Source: Flavivirga jejuensis
Lineage (GTDB): Bacteria > Bacteroidota > Bacteroidia > Flavobacteriales > Flavobacteriaceae
NCBI RefSeq assembly: GCF_030540765.1
Contig: NZ_JAUOEL010000002.1
Coordinates: forward strand, 682,001-746,000
Length of the DNA stretch: 64,000 bases
Reading direction: 5' to 3'
In this document: positions 27,710 to 35,774 of the stretch, piece by piece
Layout of the letters: each line of letters opens with the position of its first letter
Position numbering within the stretch: the first letter of the stretch is position 1
Position numbers and translations under genes: made by a program
Notes under the pieces: generated by a model
Seen by the model: only the letters and a program-made list of their open reading frames with translations
What the model was told of the DNA's origin: nothing
The model's database searches: none

Positions 27710-28420
27710 TCAAGGGTATTTCTGATTCTTTACATATTTTTCAAAATATTCTTTAATAGTCATATTGTGAGGCCTAAATGTTTCGCTTTCGGTAACAAGT
27801 TTTTCAATAAAATCTATTCTAAAGTGTCTAAAATCATTTCGCAATCGACAAAAAGCTATTAATAGAAAATCTCCATGAATGCTGTAGATAGCAAAAGGCT
27901 CAATATTTCGGGTGGTTCGTTTATTTTCGGACGATAAATAGTGCATTGTTAAAACTCTATATTGGGTAATAGCCGATTGTATCTGCATTAGGTTATTACT
28001 CGTTTTCGCCTCATTATTGTTACCGCTAAAATAAATTCTGTCTGCCAACAAATCTGCGTTCCCCTTTTGAGAGTATCTTAAAATAGCTTTAATTTTTTCT
28101 ATGCCGCTAGAAATGTTTTCAACAAACGACGAGTCTTTGTTTTTAATCGCCAATTGTTCCATCGTAATTAATGCATTAGCTTCGTCCTCTGAAAAAAGAA
28201 CTGGAGGTAGGTGGTATCCCTCCATAATTGAATACCCTCTACCTTCTTCGGTTACAATAGGAATTCCAGATTTTTCAAGTGTGCGAATATCCCGATATAT
28301 AGTCCTTACACTTACATTATGTCTTTCTGCCAATTGTGTAGCTGTAACAATTCTTTTCGCCTGAAGCTGAGTTAGAATTGCAGTTAATCTCGAAAGTCTT
28401 GGTTTCTCTTTTTCTTCCAT
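27710..28420 (-). CDS. YafY-type helix-turn-helix/WYL transcriptional regulator
   Basis: A 236-residue DNA-binding protein. An HTH_11 winged helix (about 8-60, with VTATQLAERHNVSVRTIYRDIRT) precedes a WYL domain (about 140-215). WYL domains sense ligands, often nucleic-acid-derived, in defence and stress regulators; here the neighbour is DUF4345, with no defence genes seen. The core WYL-like triplet is degenerate (VLTMHYLSSENKRTTRNIEP). Confidence 0.88.
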   Translation of the reverse strand: MEEKEKPRLSRLTAILTQLQAKRIVTATQLAERHNVSVRTIYRDIRTLEKSGIPIVTEEGRGYSIMEGYHLPPVLFSEDEANALITMEQLAIKNKDSSFVENISSGIEKIKAILRYSQKGNADLLADRIYFSGNNNEAKTSNNLMQIQSAITQYRVLTMHYLSSENKRTTRNIEPFAIYSIHGDFLLIAFCRLRNDFRHFRIDFIEKLVTESETFRPHNMTIKEYFEKYVKNQKYP

Positions 28421-28556
28421 CTTCGTCGGTTTTTTCTACTTGTTTCCTAATGGTTATAAACGTCAAATTCTATATTTGGAGGACTTTGTTAATATACACA
28501 GAACTTTGAAATTAGTACAAATGCCCTATGTTTTTTATACATCTCTGTACAGCGCT

Positions 28557-29465
28557 TTATAAATTATATTTTAAAGATTCTTCAGTTATTATAGTTTCTA
28601 TTTTAGTAGTCTCGCTTTTTGTTTTTTGATTCTTTTTTTTAGCAAAGTAAAAAATGTCTTTTAATTGGTTATTATTCTTCCAGATGAGTTTGATATTTCT
28701 ATTATTTAATTCTTTTTGACATAAAAAACTCGGAATTAAAGCGATTCCTTTACTAGTTTTTAAACACCTAATAATTGAATTCATATTTGGAACAATATAA
28801 TTAGGCTTGTTATAGTGTTTTTTATTAAAATTTAACAACCAAAATTGTCTTATAAATCCAGTTACATTAGAAGAGCTATACCAAATTTGGTTTTTGAGTC
28901 CATTTTCTAATGATTTCCATTTTTCATTCTTAATGTCAGCTTCTATTTTTTCGGTTTCAGTTTCGTTATTAGCAACTAACCATATATTTTGATGAAAAAA
29001 AGGAGTATAACTAATGTTTTGATTCTGGTTCTTTTTAGGAGTAATGACCAGGTCTAAAACGCCTTCTTCTAATTCTTTTAACATTTGAGGGTATTCCCCG
29101 AAATGTGCTATAATGTCAAAATCAAAATGACTCATATTAGGTTCAAAAAAAGTTTGAAAAACTTCCGAACACATTCCTACACTTATTGTTTGTCTATTAC
29201 CTGTACCTGTTTTTTTAAAATGTTTTTCTGATTTTTCTAATTTTTGTAATGAATCAGAAATGTAATCATAGAGAATTATTGCTCTTTCCGTAGCAATCAT
29301 ATTTCGAGATGTTCTCTCAAAAAGTTTGTAACCTACATACGATTCTAAAGAACTGATATGTAGACTAACTCCTGGTTGTGAAGAAAAAAGTTTTTTAGAG
29401 GCTCTTGTTAAATTACCTTCTTCATATACAGCTTTAAAGGTTCTATACCATTCTAAATTTATCAT
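28557..29465 (-). CDS. LysR-family transcriptional regulator
   Basis: A 302-residue regulator. The N-terminal winged helix-turn-helix (MINLEWYRTFKAVYEEGNLT...ASKKLFSSQPGVSLHIS) is the LysR signature. A periplasmic-binding-protein-like effector domain (about 92-295) follows. It diverges from a flavodoxin-fold NAD(P)H oxidoreductase gene 93 bp away, the usual layout of a LysR regulator and its target. A palindrome with T-N11-A overlaps its own -7 box, suggesting autorepression. Confidence 0.93.
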   Translation of the reverse strand: MINLEWYRTFKAVYEEGNLTRASKKLFSSQPGVSLHISSLESYVGYKLFERTSRNMIATERAIILYDYISDSLQKLEKSEKHFKKTGTGNRQTISVGMCSEVFQTFFEPNMSHFDFDIIAHFGEYPQMLKELEEGVLDLVITPKKNQNQNISYTPFFHQNIWLVANNETETEKIEADIKNEKWKSLENGLKNQIWYSSSNVTGFIRQFWLLNFNKKHYNKPNYIVPNMNSIIRCLKTSKGIALIPSFLCQKELNNRNIKLIWKNNNQLKDIFYFAKKKNQKTKSETTKIETIITEESLKYNL

Positions 29466-29481
29466 TACTATTATTTTTATG

Positions 29482-29502
29482 ATACAAATATATGATTTGT
29501 AT
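29482..29502. promoter_or_regulatory. Candidate LysR operator overlapping lysR -7 box
   Basis: A perfect 8-bp inverted repeat ATACAAAT-atatg-ATTTGTAT that contains T-N11-A. The minus-strand -7 box TATATTTG (29485-29492) lies inside it, so a bound regulator would block its own promoter. Confidence 0.6.
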
Positions 29503-29528
29503 TATTTTAATTATATATGTGCTTACCA

Positions 29529-29536
29529 TAATTTTG
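29529..29536 (+). promoter_or_regulatory. -7 box of the NAD(P)H oxidoreductase gene
   Basis: TAATTTTG fits TAnnTTTG, 22 bp before the ATG at 29559. The palindrome at 29482-29502 lies at about -60, the usual LysR activation position. Confidence 0.55.
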
Positions 29537-29558
29537 TAGAAAATAAAATCAGATATAG

Positions 29559-30158
29559 ATGAAAAATATTTTAATAATAAATGGTTGGCATAACTTTGCT
29601 GTTGCAAAAGGAGAATTTAATAAATCTCTATTTACGATTAGCAAAACCTTTTTTAAAGACAAAAATAATTATGAGATTAAAGTAAGTGAAATAAATAAAA
29701 ATTATGAAGTAGAAAAAGAAGTTTCGAAATTTGTTTGGGCCGATATTATTATTTATCACACACCAATTTGGTGGTTTTCAGTCCCTTTTAGGTTTAAAAG
29801 ATATTTAGATGAAGTATTAACAGCAGGTTACAGAAATGGGCTTTGGAACAGTGATGGAAGAAGTTTTGATAATCCAAAAATTAACTATGGAACAGATGGC
29901 TTATTAAAAGGTAAAAGTTATATATTAACAACAAGTTGGAATGCTCCTAAAGAAGCATTTACCTTACCTAATGAATTGTTTAATCAGTTGAGTGCTGATC
30001 ATGGTGTTTTATCTGGATTTCATGCAATGAATAGATATTTAGGTTTAAGTTTAATAGAATCTTTACAGTTCCACGATGTTGAAAAAAACGCAAATATTAT
30101 TGAAGAACTTTACAGGTATAAATTATTTCTAGATAAATATTTTGAAGCTTGTTCTTAA
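29559..30158 (+). CDS. MdaB-like NAD(P)H-dependent flavin oxidoreductase
   Basis: A 199-residue flavodoxin-fold protein of the NAD(P)H quinone reductase family. The N-terminal NILIINGWHNFAVAKGEFNK is the FMN phosphate-binding region. IIYHTPIWWFSVPFRFKRYLD carries the conserved Trp-Trp of MdaB-type enzymes, and LTTSWNAPKEAF follows. Likely a two-electron quinone or electrophile reductase in the cytosol. The divergent LysR gene suggests induction by quinones or oxidants. Confidence 0.88.
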   Translation: MKNILIINGWHNFAVAKGEFNKSLFTISKTFFKDKNNYEIKVSEINKNYEVEKEVSKFVWADIIIYHTPIWWFSVPFRFKRYLDEVLTAGYRNGLWNSDGRSFDNPKINYGTDGLLKGKSYILTTSWNAPKEAFTLPNELFNQLSADHGVLSGFHAMNRYLGLSLIESLQFHDVEKNANIIEELYRYKLFLDKYFEACS

Positions 30159-30160
30159 TG

Positions 30161-30316
30161 CTATACAACGGTGGAGTATGAAATATTGGGGAGTTCGTGG
30201 ACGCTCCCCTATCAACCGATAGAAACCTTGCCAGCGTGCGGTCAATGTCATTAAGCGAGCGGTGCGCTTGGCATACCACTTAAACCCTAATATTTTATAC
30301 CACGTGCTGGTTGCAG
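30161..30316. repeat. Structured palindromic element with nested hairpins
   Basis: About 155 bp, more GC-rich than its surroundings. The outer arms are inverted and imperfect (GGTGGAGTATGAAATATTGG at 30170-30189 against CCCTAATATTTTATACCACG at 30285-30304). Inside are a GGGGAG/CTCCCC hairpin (30188-30209) and an AAGCG/CGCTT hairpin. No ORF. It looks like a mobile or attachment-like element but lacks recognisable attC core sites. Confidence 0.45.
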
Positions 30317-30319
30317 TAT

Positions 30320-30829
30320 TTATTTTTTATTTACTTTCATAATCTTTGCTTCAAGCTTCTTTTTAGGTTTTGGCCCTGTTACTATACATCTAAATCTAAT
30401 ACAAAATTCTTTTTCTTCAATCTTAACAGGAGGGGTTTGCTCATATCTCATGGAATGCAATTGTCTTTCAAAATATAATCTGGGCATTTGTTTAAATAAA
30501 TCAATTACTTGGTTATCTATTAGCTTGTCAATACTTTTTATAATTCTAAGTTGCGTTGTATCTACAAATCCATTTGCTTTCAATTTAAAATACGCAACAA
30601 AATCACCTCTTATACAATCAACAAATAATTCGTTTGGATATTTTATTTTCTCTGTCAAGTATTTACAAATCCTACCTTGTAATGCAGTGTCAATACACTT
30701 ATTATCTAATGAATCAAGAAAAGAGATTTCAAATCGAGCATAATTACAATTCTCATTCACTTCAGAGTCTTGAGCATAAATCAAATTTGTAAATAGAATC
30801 AATATCGAAGTTATAAATATACTTTTCAT
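30320..30829 (-). CDS. Secreted TonB C-terminal-like protein
   Basis: A 169-residue protein with a signal peptide (about residues 1-19, ending in IYAQ). The rest has the pattern of a TonB C-terminal domain without the membrane anchor: IKYPNE, GDFVAYFKLKANGFVDTTQL, SIDKLIDNQVIDLFKQMP. The fold resembles the energy-transducer domain, but it lacks the N-terminal helix and proline-rich linker needed to transmit force. Such stand-alone domains are common in Bacteroidota; role unknown. No operon partner. Confidence 0.68.
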   Translation of the reverse strand: MKSIFITSILILFTNLIYAQDSEVNENCNYARFEISFLDSLDNKCIDTALQGRICKYLTEKIKYPNELFVDCIRGDFVAYFKLKANGFVDTTQLRIIKSIDKLIDNQVIDLFKQMPRLYFERQLHSMRYEQTPPVKIEEKEFCIRFRCIVTGPKPKKKLEAKIMKVNKK

Positions 30830-31063
30830 TATTAATCAGTGTCAATGTTCTTTTCTTAAAATTCTGACTAACGTCTTTTTACCGTTCTGAAAATCAACTA
30901 TTAATGGTTTAAATTTTAAGTCGTGTGTTTTTCTTTTTTTCGCTAAATAACGTTCGCTAAAAGTAATTATTTGTTTTTTTACAAAGGAAGAAATTACCTA
31001 GAGCGTTCCGTATATGGTGTCCAAATATCTTATGAAAGTGTCATGTATTTACCTTGACTGCTT

Positions 31064-31687
31064 TTATTTTTTTCTAACTCGTAGTTTTTTAACTTCCTCA
31101 ATGGAAAGTCCTGTTGATGCTGCAATCAATTCGTCATCAGCACCATTTCTTTTTAATTGTTTAGCAATTTCAATCGTATTATTTTTTTTAGCAATTTCTG
31201 TTGCTTCTTTTTTAATTCTTTGTTCCAACACGAATTTAGGAACATACTTGGTGCTTTTTTTTAATTCATCAAACAGTCCAACATTAGAAAAACTAAAATA
31301 ACTTTCATCAGATATTATCAAATGATCAATAACTTCGGTTTTTACAATAATTCCAACTTGAATTAATCTATCGGTTACGTCTTTATCTGCATCCGATGGT
31401 TTTAATTCGCCACTCGGGTGATTATGACATAAAACTATTTTTACAGCTCTTTTTTGCAAGGCAAAGCTAAAAACCTCCATGGGGTCTGCTAATGTTTCAT
31501 TTACAGTTCCTAAACTAATGAGTTCTATAAAAAGAATGCGATTGTTATTTGCCAATCCAAGAACCCAAAAGTGTTCTCTGTTCTGATCAATTTTACCTTC
31601 TCGCAATAAAATACGCTGCATGATTCCGTAAATATCATCAGAATTCAGGATCTTAATTTTTTCTTCTTTAGTTAGTTTTATATCCAT
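31064..31687 (-). CDS. RadC-like JAB-domain protein
   Basis: A 207-residue protein with the JAB/MPN metal motif CHNHPSGELKPSDADKDVTD, whose His, His and Asp would bind zinc. It lacks the helix-hairpin-helix region of full RadC; its first 45 residues are unrelated. A charged helical tail (about 165-207) ends in a possible helix-turn-helix (ADDELIAASTGLSIEEVKKL). Short RadC proteins of this kind are typical of accessory islands. It lies 44 bp after the DUF5995 gene on the same strand. Biochemical role unknown. Confidence 0.85.
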   Translation of the reverse strand: MDIKLTKEEKIKILNSDDIYGIMQRILLREGKIDQNREHFWVLGLANNNRILFIELISLGTVNETLADPMEVFSFALQKRAVKIVLCHNHPSGELKPSDADKDVTDRLIQVGIIVKTEVIDHLIISDESYFSFSNVGLFDELKKSTKYVPKFVLEQRIKKEATEIAKKNNTIEIAKQLKRNGADDELIAASTGLSIEEVKKLRVRKK

Positions 31688-31731
31688 AGCATAAATGTAA
31701 GACTTTTTTCAAAATGGACCCTGTGTTTTTA

Positions 31732-32508
31732 TTAGCGGTTGTTTAATTTATTTTCGATTATCTTTTCCAATTTCTTAATTTTATCTGAAGGTTTTCCCCG
31801 TTCTCCTAGTCTTATTATTGTGAATAATAGCGTTATTAAAATACCTGGGCTTACTATTTTTTTTGATAGTTTTGATACTTCAAGATCTTTTAATGCAATC
31901 AGCTTTTCTTTTTGTTCGCCATCGCTTTTTACTAATTGGTTTGCGAATTTCCAGGCGCTATCTCTAGCCAGTTTCATACTGAAGTTTATTAAAAAGTCAT
32001 CTACCTTTTTTGTGAATTTTAAAATTTTTAGTAGCGTAGGCCAGATTTCAGCTAAATCTTTTTGGACTTCACCTACTAGCGTTGCCAATAATTCGTTTAT
32101 TTTATTAAAATCTGATTCTAATGATTTTATAGTGTTAGCATCTGTTATTTCAGATGCCGCTATGCCCAAATCTAAATTTATATGAGCATTCATTCCTAAC
32201 AATAAATGCTGCAACACTATTAGCATACCATCTGTCGACGATCTAAAAGCTATTTCCCACGATTTTGTTACTTCCTTTTTTTCTTGATATCCTGAGTATG
32301 CTGCTAAGTAGCGATTCGCAAAAATAACGTCCAATTGCTCCATCCTCTTATCGTCATCGAAATAATTTGTGCCTATTTTTTCTTTTATATTTATCGTTAC
32401 ATTTTGATATAAAGCCGCGAAATATCCAAGTGTACTTTCTTCTTTTATGGACTGCTGAATGATTTGCTCTAAATATTCTATGACTTCTTCTATTGTTGTT
32501 GCTTTCAT
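31732..32508 (-). CDS. DUF5995 family protein
   Basis: A 258-residue helical protein, no signal peptide. Conserved blocks STLGYFAALYQNVTINIKE, DVIFANRYLAAY, and VLQHLLLGMNAHINLDLGIA are the DUF5995 core, with several conserved His and Asp that could bind metal. One weak hydrophobic segment lies near residues 216-233. Function unknown in any member I know. It precedes the RadC-like gene at 44 bp, so they may form a unit. Confidence 0.8.
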   Translation of the reverse strand: MKATTIEEVIEYLEQIIQQSIKEESTLGYFAALYQNVTINIKEKIGTNYFDDDKRMEQLDVIFANRYLAAYSGYQEKKEVTKSWEIAFRSSTDGMLIVLQHLLLGMNAHINLDLGIAASEITDANTIKSLESDFNKINELLATLVGEVQKDLAEIWPTLLKILKFTKKVDDFLINFSMKLARDSAWKFANQLVKSDGEQKEKLIALKDLEVSKLSKKIVSPGILITLLFTIIRLGERGKPSDKIKKLEKIIENKLNNR

Positions 32509-32866
32509 TTTTTTGGGGTTTGTTTCGAACTCAAGTTCTTTTCGTTATTGCTTTGCAAAGTCTGTGGTTTCATAGGAATGTTCTATTTAAGAGAGTGCAA
32601 AGTTTGAAGCTTTATTCTGCGAGGTTTTAACTCATCTTTTTTAGCATGTTTTAATATTCTTAGACAAATCAATTAATCATTTCTTTGCTTTTCTCATCTT
32701 CAACAGATAAAGACAACTATTGGGACATTCTTTCTTTTAGTTAAAAAAATCAAGTAAGTTTTTTGGTTTATCTGACAGATAATGGAATCCTAACAAAATA
32801 ATATCAATTTGTTTTCATTTGATTTTATATACAACGATTTGAATACCGCCCCTTTTTAATTGGAGT
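32509..32866. other. Intergenic region in accessory stretch
   Basis: 358 bp, AT-rich. No ORF, repeat or clear promoter box recognised. It separates the DUF5995/RadC pair from the unrecognised gene at 32867. Confidence 0.5.
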
Positions 32867-33451
32867 TTATTTTTTGTTATGCTTATTTTCTAGTTTTTTT
32901 GTTTCTTCTTTCAATGTTTTGGCTAATTTTATTAAGGCAATATTCATTGCTCTCCATTGCTCAACATCACTGTCATTTTCAATTTTGTCAAACTTTTTCT
33001 TGAACTCAATCATTGTCGAAATCACAGGCTGACTTTCTCCATAATAAGGTAAATCTGCCCAATAAAGTTGGTAGTATCTTTTTGACGCTTCTATCCAATC
33101 AGGAGTATTATAAGTATTTCTATTTGCAAGTATTGATGTGACTTTAACAGTTTCCCTATATAATTCAATTAGAGCAGACTGCTCTTTAATAAACTTTTCC
33201 TCTCCAGAAGCCCATTCAAGAATATGACTATCAGTAGAGAAAATCTTAATTAGCCGTAATTTGCGTAACCACAAATCTGGATCGGGAGTCTCAGTCGCCT
33301 GAAGATATGAGTTTAATAGACTCTGTTCTTTCTGAGTTTTAGCTTTATATTTCTCTAACTTTAACTTTCCTATGTCAATTACGAAGAACGTTGCCACCGC
33401 CCCAATTGCAGCTACGACCCATTTTAAAAGATTTATCGTTTCAGGTTTCAT
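32867..33451 (-). CDS. Membrane-anchored hypothetical protein
   Basis: A 194-residue protein with one N-terminal membrane helix (about residues 9-27) followed by a charged helical domain, rich in Lys and Glu, that looks cytosolic or periplasmic. Aromatic residues cluster in the middle (PDWIEASKRYYQLYWADLPYY). The end is lysine-rich and may be coiled. I do not recognise the family. It stands alone among poorly conserved genes, suggesting accessory DNA. Confidence 0.6.
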   Translation of the reverse strand: MKPETINLLKWVVAAIGAVATFFVIDIGKLKLEKYKAKTQKEQSLLNSYLQATETPDPDLWLRKLRLIKIFSTDSHILEWASGEEKFIKEQSALIELYRETVKVTSILANRNTYNTPDWIEASKRYYQLYWADLPYYGESQPVISTMIEFKKKFDKIENDSDVEQWRAMNIALIKLAKTLKEETKKLENKHNKK

Positions 33452-33982
33452 GTTTTTTGTTGTTAAGTACTGTTATTTATGTTCCAATTCTAAATTCTGG
33501 CACAATCCAATCTTTTTCTCAATTCAGTTTTTCTGATATGCAAAAATTTGGATTGTGCCTAACTTGTAAATAAACATAATTGCGTTTATTTTTTATCTGC
33601 CTCTTCAAATATAAATAAAAATCCTACAAACTGAATACTTATTACTGAATTTAAACCACTTACAGCAACTCACATAAATCCTCCCTTATTTTAATAAAAT
33701 TACAACCTAGCCATACCACACAAAAAACACTAAAATCCAAACATTTACAACATTACCAACCCTAAAAACAAATCTATAAATCTATATTCCTGATTAAACT
33801 TTTTTGTTAATTTTTAGTCAAATTACAACTTAACTACAGCTTTTGCCGTTTTGTTTAGTATTTTAGCTATTGTATTTAACTTAAAAAAGTAAGTCATAGC
33901 AATTAATTTAATATAAATCGTTGATGACGAATGACATCTGACAACCGAAAGGAAGTCTGGTCTTAAAACAATAATATAACTA
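33452..33982. other. Intergenic region upstream of the CarboxypepD_reg-like gene
   Basis: 531 bp without a convincing ORF. It contains a 12-bp perfect inverted repeat (33499-33559), long AT- and CA-rich stretches, and must carry promoters for both flanking divergent genes. Nothing else recognised. Confidence 0.5.
33499..33559. repeat. Inverted repeat GGCACAATCCAA / TTGGATTGTGCC
   Basis: Perfect 12-bp arms at 33499-33510 and 33548-33559 with a 37-nt loop. Partial pairing continues inward (T-run against A-run). It may be a hairpin of the minus-strand 5' leader or a small element end. Confidence 0.6.
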
Positions 33983-34759
33983 ATGAAAAACTACCTATTT
34001 CTTTTTGCTTTGATTTTTACTTCTACTGTTTGTATGGGGCAAGAGGCTGATAAAGTTTTAGGTGTAGTTCTTGATGCATCAAACGATTTACCTCTTGAAA
34101 GTGTTAATATTGTTAACCTTAATCAAGTAATTGGTACAACAACCAATAAAGAAGGAAGCTTCGAAATTTCTGCTAAAGTAAACGATACACTACATTTTTC
34201 ATATTTAGGTTTTAAATCTATAAAGGTAAGAGTTACTAACGACTGGTTAAAGTTTGGAAGTTCTAACATCAAATTAACAGAATCTGCTTTAGCTCTTGAA
34301 ACAGTGACTGTGAACCAACTAAAATTAACGGGATATTTAGAAGTTGATATAAAGCAATTACCTGTAATTAATAATAATTACCGTTACAGTATTTCTGGAT
34401 TACCAAGTGCAGGTTATGAAGCTGGCTCTAAAGGAGCCATAACCAAAATTATCGGGTCTATTTTTAACCCTGCCGATTTTTTACATCGTATGTTTGGTAA
34501 AAAATCAAACGAATTACGGAAGTTAAAAAAGATGAAGGAAGACGATGAAATTAGAAACTTATTAGCCTCCCGTTTCGATAGAGAAATGCTAACTGTTTTA
34601 TTACAAGTAGATCGTGTTGATCTAGATGAAATTGTAAGCCAATGTGATTACTCTAAAGGCTTTATACAAACTGCTAACGACTTACAAATACTAGATGCTA
34701 TTAGTGAGTGTTACGAAGAATACAAACTACTAAGTCGAGGCAGGGGTAAAAGAATTTAG
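33983..34759 (+). CDS. CarboxypepD_reg-like domain protein
   Basis: A 258-residue exported protein. The signal peptide ends near VCMGQ. A carboxypeptidase-D regulatory-like beta-sandwich (about 23-105) has the typical GVVLDASNDLPLESVNIVN, GTTTNKEGSFEIS and LHFSYLGFKSIKV. The C-terminal half (about 140-258) is helical and charged, without a TonB plug or barrel. This single-domain form is common in flavobacteria; it may bind the surface or another periplasmic protein. Function unknown. Confidence 0.82.
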   Translation: MKNYLFLFALIFTSTVCMGQEADKVLGVVLDASNDLPLESVNIVNLNQVIGTTTNKEGSFEISAKVNDTLHFSYLGFKSIKVRVTNDWLKFGSSNIKLTESALALETVTVNQLKLTGYLEVDIKQLPVINNNYRYSISGLPSAGYEAGSKGAITKIIGSIFNPADFLHRMFGKKSNELRKLKKMKEDDEIRNLLASRFDREMLTVLLQVDRVDLDEIVSQCDYSKGFIQTANDLQILDAISECYEEYKLLSRGRGKRI

Positions 34760-34772
34760 GTCTAAAAACGCT

Positions 34773-34866
34773 GTGATTCAGAGCAAAGCGAAGAATTTTA
34801 CTTACTTAAAAATCAAAGAATTAAAAACCATAAAAGATTCTTCAGTCGTTCCTCTTTCTGAATGAC
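34773..34866. repeat. Dispersed palindromic repeat, copy B
   Basis: Ends GTGATTCAGAGC and TTTCTGAATGAC; inner arms GAAGAATTTT and AAAGATTCTTCAG with a longer degenerate AT centre. One of five copies in the window. Confidence 0.75.
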
Positions 34867-34954
34867 ACCCGTATTACGTCATTTCATCCGCTAGTTAAAA
34901 TTTTAACACAGATCTACCATTGACGCGTTCTATAAACAACTAACTTTCAGACAC

Positions 34955-35048
34955 TTGTCATTCAGAGCATTCCGACAATTGTCGGAGTCGAAGAATCTTT
35001 ATAATTAATCTCTAAAGATTCTTCAGTCGTTCCTCCTCTGAATGACAA
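34955..35048. repeat. Dispersed palindromic repeat, copy C
   Basis: Ends TTGTCATTCAGAG and CTCTGAATGACAA are perfect inverted copies over 13 bp. Inner arms as in copy A. A 16-bp perfect palindrome TCCGACAATTGTCGGA (34971-34986) is inserted in the left half and is absent from the other copies. Confidence 0.8.
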
Positions 35049-35202
35049 ACGATTACATATTAAGTATTTATAAAAAACTATCAATGGTAGCAAAGCAAAG
35101 AATCTCATTATCCTTTCTTTCAATTAAAACTAGAAACTATTGCCCTATCCATATTAGTCACAGGAATCTCGAACCAACCTACCATATTATTATCCATAAT
35201 TT

Positions 35203-35730
35203 CTAATGTTCTAAAATTTCTTTTAAACTCGCTAAACCTTCTTCGAAATCTTTCCCTACATGCTTATCAACATTATATAGTAACATAAAGATATTAGTCG
35301 GTATTTTATTAATCCCAGAAAATCCCCAGGTCACTTTTGTTTTTCCATTGCCAACAGTTTCAACACTTGTAACGGCATCAGACTCCGATTTCCAAGGTTT
35401 AAAAAAACGTAATCTAGCTTCTACGCGATCATTCTCAACAATATGCGTTATTTCTTGTTCTCCCAAACCTACATCTTTATTACCATCCCATTTGGCTATA
35501 AATCCAACGTCACCATCATTACCTACAAATTCTTGTTTCATATCTGGATCTTTCTTTTTCCAAGGCGACCAATTATCTTGATTTTTAATGTACTTTAAAT
35601 ATTGAAATACTTCTGGAAGTGGTTTATTAATTACAATACTTCTATTTACTTGATATTTTTTGGGTGCTATAAGAGCTAAAAGAATAAATAGCACAACAAT
35701 TGCAAGAATGACATAAAGAACTATATACAT
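35203..35730 (-). CDS. SRPBCC family protein with membrane anchor
   Basis: A 175-residue protein with one N-terminal membrane helix (about 3-22) and a START/Bet v1-like (SRPBCC) domain (about 27-172). The pattern VNRSIVINKPLPEVFQYLKYIKNQDNWSPW is typical. The fold binds hydrophobic ligands; its ligand is unknown. It is 44 bp downstream of the trmH gene on the same strand. Confidence 0.85.
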   Translation of the reverse strand: MYIVLYVILAIVVLFILLALIAPKKYQVNRSIVINKPLPEVFQYLKYIKNQDNWSPWKKKDPDMKQEFVGNDGDVGFIAKWDGNKDVGLGEQEITHIVENDRVEARLRFFKPWKSESDAVTSVETVGNGKTKVTWGFSGINKIPTNIFMLLYNVDKHVGKDFEEGLASLKEILEH

Positions 35731-35774
35731 GGTTATCAGATTATTAATTAACGTTTTTAAAAATACAAAAATTA

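Larger units (their letters stand above)
34760..35202. other. Intergenic region holding two copies of a dispersed repeat
   Basis: 443 bp between two convergent genes. Copies B and C of the GTCATTCAGAG family make up nearly half. No ORF. Confidence 0.7.

Noticed and set aside
30161-30316. Integron attC site
   Set aside because: No RYYYAAC/GTTRRRY core pair is present at the ends and no integrase is seen, despite the folded shape.
27710-33451. Defence island around the WYL regulator and RadC-like protein
   Set aside because: WYL and RadC often mark defence islands, but no nuclease, restriction, toxin-antitoxin, Abi or CBASS-like core gene was found here.
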